In this document: positions 15,567-21,633 of the stretch, one piece after another
Position numbering within the stretch: position 1 is the first letter of the stretch
How the letters are laid out: every line of letters starts with the position of its first letter
Assembly: GCA_019100305.1 (NCBI GenBank)
Contig: JAHRHW010000016.1
Span: forward strand, 1-23,735
Reading direction: 5' to 3'
From: Candidatus Thiodiazotropha taylori
GTDB lineage: Bacteria; Pseudomonadota; Gammaproteobacteria; Chromatiales; Chromatiaceae
Length of the DNA: 23,735 bases
Notes under the pieces: generated by a model
What the model saw: the letters and a program-made list of their open reading frames with translations, nothing else
What the model was told of the DNA's origin: nothing
Databases searched by the model: none
Program-made: the position numbers and the translations under genes

Positions 15567-17060
15567 ATGAAACGCTTCGGTAATGGTCGGTTCACCGCGA
15601 TACTGGGGAGTGTTGCTGCGGGACTAGCTCTGATGTTGCAAGTCACTACAGCAGATGCCGCGAGACCGTCTGGTGAAATTGGTAAGGATTGGGGCAACCC
15701 AAAAGGACATGAGTGTGTGGAGTGTCACTGGCAGGAAGATCCAGGACTGACCATGGAGTGGAACAACAGTCAACACGGTCAAAGTGGCGTCAACTGCCTT
15801 GACTGTCATGAAGCCAAAGCTGACGATGTTGATGGCTTTGAACATGAAGGTCAGCGAATTTCAATTATTGTAACCCCTAAAGACTGCTCGAAATGCCATT
15901 CGGTAGAATTCGAAGAGATGGATGGTTCCCATCACTCCAAAGGCGGTCAAATCCTCGCATCCCTCGATAACCTCCTTGGTGAAGTAGTCGGCGGCCCTGC
16001 AGCAGTCAATGCAGGTTGCCGCCAGTGCCACGGCTCCAAGATCGAGATCGGTGAAGACGGCAGACCTCTGCCGACCACATGGCCCAACACCGGTATCGGC
16101 CGAATCAATCCTGATGGTTCTGCCGGTTCCTGTACTGCCTGTCATGGCCGTCACCGTTTCTCCAAAGCCCAGGCCCGTACACCGGATACCTGCGGTAAGT
16201 GTCATGTCGGTCCCGACCATCCTCAGATCGAGGTCTACAACGAGTCCAAGCACGGCATCATCTATCGCGCGAAAGTCGATGAGATGAACATGGAGTCGGA
16301 TAAGTGGGTCGCCGGTGTCGACTACTCAGCAGCTCCTACCTGCGCCACCTGCCACATGAGCGCTGGCGGCAAAGAGGGTAAGACCCATAACGTAGGTGAT
16401 CGTATCTCCTGGACTCTGCGTCCACCAATCTCTCAGAAGATCAACCTGATTCGTCTGGAGAACGGCAATGAGTTCGACGTCAAAGAGGGTAAGAAAATCC
16501 CCAAGGTCGGAGACAAGGCCAAGGGTTCTACCGTAGTCGAGGTCGTAACCTGGCAGGAACGTCGTAAGAAGATGCAGGAAGTCTGTAAAGCCTGTCACAG
16601 CGACAGTGTTATCAATGGTCACTACAACCAGTTCGATAACGTGGTCGAGCTCTATAATGAGAAATTCGCCAAGCCGATCGCTGCTGTCATGGGTGAGCTG
16701 AAGAAGAACGGCTATATCACCAAGGCCCCGTTTGACGACAAGATCGAATGGACCTGGTGGGAAATCTGGCATCATGAAGGCCGCCGCGCTCGTCACGGTG
16801 CGTCCATGAGTGGTCCTGACTACACCTGGTGGCACGGTATCTATGATGTAGCCAAGCACACCTACATGAAATGGATACCCGAGTTGAAAGAAGTGTCTAT
16901 GAAGAAGGACGGCAACACCAAGTTCGCCGAAGCCATGCTCGACAAATACTTCAAGCCCATCGATGGTCATACCTGGTACTTTGAAGGTATGAGCAAGGAA
17001 TCCATCGACAAGGTGCGTAAGGGTTTTGAAGAGCGCTACGGTAAAGGCGCACTGAAGTAA
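15567..17060 (+). CDS. Octaheme c-type cytochrome, hydroxylamine oxidoreductase (HAO)-like
   Basis: This 497-aa exported protein starts at the ATG at 15567 because AGGAGGGA lies directly upstream; an in-frame ATG at 15522 lacks one. The signal peptide ends at ADA (about 31). Eight CXXCH motifs are present, with first cysteines at 50, 77, 107, 151, 189, 209, 259 and 340. HAO-family segments are SKHGIIYRAK (227-236), GDRISWTLRPPISQKI (277-292) and HHEGRRARHGASMSGPDYTW (402-421). By order, the fourth haem (151-155) matches the P460/catalytic haem. Y419 (in GPDYTWWHG) may be the P460-crosslinking tyrosine; its homology is not checked. HAO relatives oxidise hydroxylamine, or reduce nitrite/hydroxylamine in the reductive types. 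No C-terminal anchor is seen, so the protein is soluble in the periplasm. A perfect FNR box is upstream and a terminator directly follows. Confidence 0.9.
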   Translation: MKRFGNGRFTAILGSVAAGLALMLQVTTADAARPSGEIGKDWGNPKGHECVECHWQEDPGLTMEWNNSQHGQSGVNCLDCHEAKADDVDGFEHEGQRISIIVTPKDCSKCHSVEFEEMDGSHHSKGGQILASLDNLLGEVVGGPAAVNAGCRQCHGSKIEIGEDGRPLPTTWPNTGIGRINPDGSAGSCTACHGRHRFSKAQARTPDTCGKCHVGPDHPQIEVYNESKHGIIYRAKVDEMNMESDKWVAGVDYSAAPTCATCHMSAGGKEGKTHNVGDRISWTLRPPISQKINLIRLENGNEFDVKEGKKIPKVGDKAKGSTVVEVVTWQERRKKMQEVCKACHSDSVINGHYNQFDNVVELYNEKFAKPIAAVMGELKKNGYITKAPFDDKIEWTWWEIWHHEGRRARHGASMSGPDYTWWHGIYDVAKHTYMKWIPELKEVSMKKDGNTKFAEAMLDKYFKPIDGHTWYFEGMSKESIDKVRKGFEERYGKGALK

Positions 17061-17068
17061 CCCCCCTC

Positions 17069-17105
17069 ACCCCCTTCAGGTGTTCCTGAAGGGGGTTTTT
17101 CTTTT
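17069..17105 (+). terminator. Intrinsic terminator after the octaheme cytochrome gene
   Basis: ACCCCCTTCAGG (17069-17080) and CCTGAAGGGGGT (17085-17096) form a perfect 12-bp stem around TGTT, followed by TTTTT-C-TTTT. It begins 8 nt after the stop codon. It is a textbook Rho-independent terminator that should separate, or strongly attenuate, transcription into the TPR-fccAB genes. Confidence 0.93.
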
Positions 17106-17147
17106 CTCACAATCTTCCGCTCCCGTATTTTTCCAATGAGGTATTCA

Positions 17148-17603
17148 ATGCTGCGATACTCAAGATACCTGGTTGTTGCTTTACTCGGTTGCAGCCTGTC
17201 CTTCTCAATCACGGCCAACAGCCAACAACAGACCCTGATCGAACAAGCCTTTCAACAGACAGAAGCCGGTGACCTGGAAACCGCTCAATCACTTCTGGAA
17301 GAGGCGATCAAGGAAGCACCCTCCTCCTCTCTGGCCTATACTCGTCTTGGTGGAGTACAACTGTTGCAACAGTCTTACTCCTCAGGCATTGAGAACTTTC
17401 AACAGGCGATCATGCTGGATCAATCCAATTCAGAAGCCTTCATCGGCCTGGCTGTCGCCTATCTGCACCTTGGAAGATATCAGCTGGCAAGAGAGGCCTT
17501 GAAACAGGCACAACAGCTGGATCCATCCAAAAAACAAGAAATTGACAAAGTTGTTACGTGGCTGAATCAACGCGCATCCAACAACTCGAACTCGATGCAC
17601 TGA
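17148..17603 (+). CDS. Periplasmic TPR-repeat protein
   Basis: This is a short TPR protein of 151 aa with an N-terminal signal or anchor (MLRYSRYLVVALLGCSLSF, then SITANS). I chose the ATG at 17148 because GAGG lies 6-9 nt before it; the in-frame ATG at 17136 has no Shine-Dalgarno. About three TPR units follow: AFQQTEAGDLETAQSLLEEA, AYTRLGGVQLLQQSYSSGIE with its second helix, and AFIGLAVAYLHLGRYQLARE with its second helix. TPR proteins act as protein-protein scaffolds. The location between an octaheme cytochrome and FccAB, on the same strand and 26 nt before fccA, suggests a role in assembly or docking of periplasmic cytochromes, analogous to NrfG or CcmI. That role is inferred. The specific protein is not one I can name. 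Confidence 0.8.
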   Translation: MLRYSRYLVVALLGCSLSFSITANSQQQTLIEQAFQQTEAGDLETAQSLLEEAIKEAPSSSLAYTRLGGVQLLQQSYSSGIENFQQAIMLDQSNSEAFIGLAVAYLHLGRYQLAREALKQAQQLDPSKKQEIDKVVTWLNQRASNNSNSMH

Positions 17604-17629
17604 TTCAGATTTCACCAGAGGAGATTTTC

Positions 17630-18214
17630 ATGAAAAACAGAAAAGCACGGCTACTCGCATTGACAGCCGCGGTGATTTTCTCAGGCAGCCTGGTTGCGGA
17701 AGGTGTCCGCACTCCAAGCATGCTTGCCAATACTTGCGCCGGTTGTCATGGCACCCTGGGTGCCAGTGCCGGTGACTTAATGCCGATTATCGGTGGTATG
17801 GAAAAGGAGTTCCTGCAAATGATCTTGCTGGAATATAAAACCGGCGAACGGGACTCCACTATCATGGGCCGGATTGCCAAAGGCTATAGCGATGCGGAGC
17901 TGAAGGCTATCGCATCATTCATGGCGGATCAGGAGTGGGTCTCCAGCCCGGTGAAAACCGATGCCAAAATGGTGGCAATCGGTCAAAAGATACATGACAA
18001 GCAGTGTAAAACCTGCCATGAAGACAACGGCAGAGTGCAAGAGGATGAAGCCCCCCGACTGGCCGGACAGTGGCCGGAATATACCATGCACTACCTGGAA
18101 TGGTGTCACAGCAAAGGGAAACGTTGCGCACCCCGCAAAATGGGCAAACGCGTCATGAAACTCTCCAAAGAAGAGTTGAAAGCCATGGCGGAATTTTATG
18201 CCAGTGAAAAGTAA
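17630..18214 (+). CDS. fccA: Flavocytochrome c sulfide dehydrogenase, diheme cytochrome subunit
   Basis: FccA takes electrons from the flavin subunit FccB and passes them to soluble cytochromes. The ATG at 17630 has AGAGGAG about 7 nt ahead; the longer open frame upstream overlaps the TPR gene and lacks this. The 194-aa protein has a signal peptide (1 to about 23) and two cytochrome c domains with haem sites C36-AG-C39-H40 and C126-KT-C129-H130. It is the size of the diheme FccA of Allochromatium vinosum. C159 and C166 could form a disulfide near the C-terminus (WCHSKGKRC). It is directly followed by fccB (18 nt), the standard order. Confidence as FccA comes mainly from this pairing, since small diheme cytochromes resemble each other. 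Confidence 0.9.
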   Translation: MKNRKARLLALTAAVIFSGSLVAEGVRTPSMLANTCAGCHGTLGASAGDLMPIIGGMEKEFLQMILLEYKTGERDSTIMGRIAKGYSDAELKAIASFMADQEWVSSPVKTDAKMVAIGQKIHDKQCKTCHEDNGRVQEDEAPRLAGQWPEYTMHYLEWCHSKGKRCAPRKMGKRVMKLSKEELKAMAEFYASEK

Positions 18215-18232
18215 TTTTGGGGAGAATAATTA

Positions 18233-19537
18233 ATGGCTATGTTCACGCGACGTAAATTTGTTAAAGCAGCCGGTGCTTGTACCGCTTTAGGTGCGTTGGC
18301 TTCAATCAGTGCCTGTACTGCGAATACACCAAAACGTGCATCCGGTGGTGGTAAAGGCCGGGTGATTGTCATCGGCGGCGGTTATGGCGGTGCCATCGCA
18401 GCGAAGTATATCAAGCTGGCTGATGCGGATATCGATGTCACCTTGATCGAAAGAGATAAAAAATATGTCTCCTGTCCGCTGAGTAATGAAGTGCTGGGCG
18501 GTGACAGAAACATCGACAGCGTCACTTTCGGTTACGACACACTGAAAAATAAAAGAGGCATCAATGTCGTCCAGGATGAGATCGTGGCAATCGATCCTGA
18601 TAAACATACTGTCAAAGGCAAAAGCGGTAAACAGTATGACTACGACAAACTGGTCGTCTCCCCAGGTGTCGATTTCCGCTACGATAAAATTGATGGCTAC
18701 GATGCCCAAGCAGCGGAGATAATTCCCCATGCCTGGAAAGCCGGGCCACAAACAGTAACCCTGAGAAAGCAGCTGGAAGCCATGAAGGATGGCGGTGTTT
18801 GCTATATCGCCGCACCACCCAATCCGTTTCGTTGTCCTCCCGGGCCCTATGAGCGTGCAGCGCAAATCGCACACTACTTCAAAATGCATAAGCCCAAGTC
18901 GAAGGTCATTATCCTTGATGCCAAGGATAAATTTTCCAAGCAGGGCCTCTTCATGCAGGGCTATAAGAAGTTCTACGGCGACATGGTGGAGTGGGTATCC
19001 GGCGCCGGTGGCGGTATCATCGAAGCAGTCGATGCAAACAGCCGCACCCTGGTCGGTGAAGTGGAAGAGTATAAAGGGGATGTTGTGAATCTCATACCGC
19101 CGCAGAAAGCGGGTAAGATCGCACAGATCGCCGGATTGGCGGACGACTCGGGCTGGTGCCCGGTGAATCAGAAGACATTCGAGTCCAAGCTGCATAAGGA
19201 CGTCTATGTTATCGGTGACGCCTGTATTGCCGGTAAAATGCCAAAATCTGGGTACGCTGCCAACTCACAGGGCAAGGTCTGTGCCGCTGCAATCGTTGCG
19301 ACACTGAACGGCCAGGAGCCCGGTGAACCTTCCTATGTCAACACCTGTTACAGCATTATCTCACCGGAATGGGGTATCTCTGTGGCGGCAGTCTATCAAC
19401 TTGTGGATGGTAAGATCGTTGGTGTGAAAGGCGCCGGTGGCCTTTCGCCGATGAATGCCAGTGCTGCAACCCGGGCCATCGAGGCCAAATTTGCCCGAAG
19501 CTGGTTCAAGAACGTCACTGCTGACATGTTCACCTGA
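18233..19537 (+). CDS. fccB: Flavocytochrome c sulfide dehydrogenase, flavoprotein subunit
   Basis: FccB oxidises sulfide in the periplasm and sends electrons to FccA. The 434-aa protein begins with a Tat signal (TRRKFVKAAG, twin Arg 6-7). The FAD fold has GGGYGG (48-53). C81 in YVSCPLSNEVLGGDR matches the covalent 8-alpha-S-cysteinyl-FAD cysteine of A. vinosum. C201 (FRCPPGPYERA) and C372 (NTCYS) match the redox-active disulfide pair that attacks sulfide. GDACI near 325 is the second FAD segment. All catalytic residues are therefore present. The signal region contains ISAC (25-28), which fits a lipobox and might make this a Tat-exported lipoprotein. It follows fccA by 18 nt and ends at an inverted repeat. 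Confidence 0.95.
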   Translation: MAMFTRRKFVKAAGACTALGALASISACTANTPKRASGGGKGRVIVIGGGYGGAIAAKYIKLADADIDVTLIERDKKYVSCPLSNEVLGGDRNIDSVTFGYDTLKNKRGINVVQDEIVAIDPDKHTVKGKSGKQYDYDKLVVSPGVDFRYDKIDGYDAQAAEIIPHAWKAGPQTVTLRKQLEAMKDGGVCYIAAPPNPFRCPPGPYERAAQIAHYFKMHKPKSKVIILDAKDKFSKQGLFMQGYKKFYGDMVEWVSGAGGGIIEAVDANSRTLVGEVEEYKGDVVNLIPPQKAGKIAQIAGLADDSGWCPVNQKTFESKLHKDVYVIGDACIAGKMPKSGYAANSQGKVCAAAIVATLNGQEPGEPSYVNTCYSIISPEWGISVAAVYQLVDGKIVGVKGAGGLSPMNASAATRAIEAKFARSWFKNVTADMFT

Positions 19538-19548
19538 GCCTGACCACA

Positions 19549-19584
19549 CACGGGGAACCTCGGATTGTGAAGAGGTTCCCCGTG
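19549..19584. terminator. Bidirectional hairpin between fccB and the AlkD-like gene
   Basis: CACGGGGAACCTC (19549-19561) pairs perfectly with GAGGTTCCCCGTG (19572-19584), a 13-bp stem with a 10-nt loop. It sits between convergent genes, 11 nt after fccB. No T-tract follows on either side, so the efficiency is uncertain, but the position fits a shared transcript end. Confidence 0.6.
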
Positions 19585-19609
19585 CATCTGGTGAACCGAT
19601 CCGGATCGC

Positions 19610-20314
19610 CTATATCTCACCTTTCAAGTAGTTCTGTCGAAGTGGTTCTGGAAACTTCTCAATCGCATATCTCAACATTGACCTGGGCATTCTCTGATAG
19701 TATGGATTGAGAAACTGTTGCGCCCGTTGTCGATCACGATTGCCCACTTCCCTGATCATCCAACCGACAGCTTTGTGAATTAGATCCTGCTGGTCCATGA
19801 GTAACCGTTCTGCAATCGCCAGCGCATCGTCATACTGCTGCTCCCTTATGAACCGGTAGGTTGCGATGATCGCGATTCGTCGTTGCCAAAGAGAATCGGA
19901 ACTTGCCAGCTGGTAGAGAATTGTCCGTTCCCTGGTCAAAAGATAGGCACCTACGATCTGATAGGCAGAACTGTCCACCAGATCCCAGTTGTTGATGTAT
20001 CGGGTATTATCAAGATAGTGCCTGAATATACGTTCGCGCAGCTTCTCATCGCCAGTCTCAAACTTTCTGACCAGAATCAGCAAGGCACACAAACGCTCTT
20101 CATGATAAGCGGACTTCAGACAACGCAGGACCTGCGTCAAAGACATCTGCTGAAAATCCCTGGCCTGCTGCCGGAGAATGGGGACGCGGATTCCCAGGAA
20201 ACGATCCCCCTCCCCATAATCACCCTTGCCGGTTTTAAAAAAACGTCGGGACTTGGCAGCTCTCTCCGGACTGGCCAGGCTTTGCAGTTTCTGCGCTAGC
20301 TGTTCAGCCTTCAC
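19610..20314 (-). CDS. AlkD-like HEAT-repeat DNA glycosylase
   Basis: AlkD-type enzymes excise positively charged alkylated bases (N3-methyladenine, N7-methylguanine) without flipping them. The 234-aa protein is all-helical HEAT repeats of the usual size. W110 and D114 in NNWDLVDSSAYQIVG correspond to Trp109/Asp113 of Bacillus cereus AlkD, and W185 in HKAVGWMIREVG to its Trp187. The known catalytic set is therefore kept. The start is GTG with no strong Shine-Dalgarno. It overlaps the end of the upstream pentapeptide-repeat gene by 11 bp, so the two are probably co-transcribed. Assignment is good by motif; the true lesion range is untested. Confidence 0.92.
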   Translation of the reverse strand: MKAEQLAQKLQSLASPERAAKSRRFFKTGKGDYGEGDRFLGIRVPILRQQARDFQQMSLTQVLRCLKSAYHEERLCALLILVRKFETGDEKLRERIFRHYLDNTRYINNWDLVDSSAYQIVGAYLLTRERTILYQLASSDSLWQRRIAIIATYRFIREQQYDDALAIAERLLMDQQDLIHKAVGWMIREVGNRDRQRAQQFLNPYYQRMPRSMLRYAIEKFPEPLRQNYLKGEI

Positions 20315-21428
20315 TTGGCTTGCTTTTGATTGTATTTACACCTCTTGCCCCATCCATGATATTGCCAGTCAAATCCACACCTTCGAATTTTGCATCACGT
20401 AGATTTGCCTTGCGAAAATTGCATCGATGCAACATAGCCCGACTGAAATCAGCACCATACAGATTGGCGGAACCAAAATCGGTGAATTCAAGTTTAGCCT
20501 GGTGAAACAAGGCTCCCTTCAGATTGGCGCCATTCATATTGGCTCTTACAATACTGGCCTGGGAAAAATCGGCATCGATCAGGTTGCCACTGATCACGAC
20601 CCCATCCAGTTGAGCACCCTGCAATTGAGCCCCTTTAAGGTTTACACCGTGCAACTGTGATCTTCTTAAGGTGGCCCGACGCAGGTCGGCACCACCCATA
20701 CGGGCCTTTTTCAACTCTGTTTCGATTAACAGGCTGGATACCAGAAGGGTATTGGACAGATTGGCTTTGAGCAGCCTGGCATGAGAGAAATCGATATGGC
20801 TCAGGTCCAGTCCGGCAAGGTTGCTGTTTCGCAGATTTGTCTGTTTGAAACTAGCCTGGCTCAGGGAACTGACCTGACTCAGGTCGACCCCTCGAAAATC
20901 AGCGCCATCCAGTGTGGTATTGGACAGATCGGTCGCCACCAGACGACTCTCTGTAAAGATGGAAGATTTCAGATTTGCACCAGTCAAATTCGCCCCGGTG
21001 AGGTTGGCACCGATGAAATTCGCCTCCTCAAGGTCGCTGTTCTGCAGATTGGAACCGCTCAAATCAGCACGGCTGAAGCGGCCCCGCTTTATCACCACAC
21101 CCTCTAGATTTGCCCCGGAAAGGTCTGCTCTTGCAAAGCTCGTCCCCCGCAGGCTGGCACCTTGAAAATTGGCATCACTGAGGTCACTGCCGTAAAGAAT
21201 CGCATTATCCAGGACTGCCCCGCTCAGATCAGAACCTGACAAAGTGGTCATTCTCAGGTCTGCACCGGAGAGATCACATTGCCTGCACTCGCCATCGGCC
21301 AGCAGTTGTTGGACTGCCAACTCACTTGCGCCAAGCGGCGTTGCCAAACAAAACATGAATATGAAGAGATAATAGAGTTTCTTGCTCACAGAAATCAGCC
21401 TTGGGTGGATTCGATGGATCAAATGCAT
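20304..21428 (-). CDS. Exported pentapeptide-repeat protein
   Basis: This 374-aa protein is almost entirely A(D/N)LXX pentapeptide repeats from about residue 56 to 365 (for example CDLSGADLRM, GANLTGANLTGANLKS, ADLRRATLRR). That is about 60 units, enough for a long right-handed quadrilateral beta-helix. Before them is a hydrophobic segment (KLYYLFIFMFCLATPLGASE) that looks like a signal peptide, and a CXXC (GECRQC) that opens the repeat domain. Export to the periplasm is therefore likely, unlike the DNA-mimic pentapeptide proteins (MfpA/Qnr), which are cytoplasmic. The start at 21428 has no clear Shine-Dalgarno; a GTG at 21389 is an alternative that places the signal peptide at the N-terminus. 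It overlaps the AlkD-like gene by 11 bp. Function is unknown. Confidence 0.85.
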   Translation of the reverse strand: MHLIHRIHPRLISVSKKLYYLFIFMFCLATPLGASELAVQQLLADGECRQCDLSGADLRMTTLSGSDLSGAVLDNAILYGSDLSDANFQGASLRGTSFARADLSGANLEGVVIKRGRFSRADLSGSNLQNSDLEEANFIGANLTGANLTGANLKSSIFTESRLVATDLSNTTLDGADFRGVDLSQVSSLSQASFKQTNLRNSNLAGLDLSHIDFSHARLLKANLSNTLLVSSLLIETELKKARMGGADLRRATLRRSQLHGVNLKGAQLQGAQLDGVVISGNLIDADFSQASIVRANMNGANLKGALFHQAKLEFTDFGSANLYGADFSRAMLHRCNFRKANLRDAKFEGVDLTGNIMDGARGVNTIKSKPSEG

Positions 21429-21540
21429 TATCGGTTTTTGAGCCTATTTTAAGCCGGTTTGAAAAATTTGCACATTCCCCAGATGGGTCGCAAATCAGCT
21501 TCCGTCGAACCTTGAAGATCACTGGATCGACCTGCCAGCT

Positions 21541-21559
21541 TGTCTATTTTCAATAGACA
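21541..21559. promoter_or_regulatory. Inverted repeat in the divergent pentapeptide/mfd promoter region
   Basis: TGTCTATT and AATAGACA (8-bp perfect arms, 3-bp spacer) occur 75 nt before the mfd start, between divergent genes. It could be an operator for one or both. No regulator is recognised, and the -35/-10 pair around it is not clear. The remaining intergenic sequence (21429-21633) shows no gene. Confidence 0.3.
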
Positions 21560-21633
21560 TTCTGATCTATTGTACGCTGACCTGCGGCAGCAGTTATGAG
21601 ACAATTGCTGGCTTTTATTTCAGCCTGTCCCAG

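Noticed and set aside
18302..19195. 297-codon open frame on the minus strand opposite fccB
   Set aside because: It is antisense to an intact fccB with all catalytic residues. Its composition (His, Cys, Ile rich) is that of a reverse-complement shadow.
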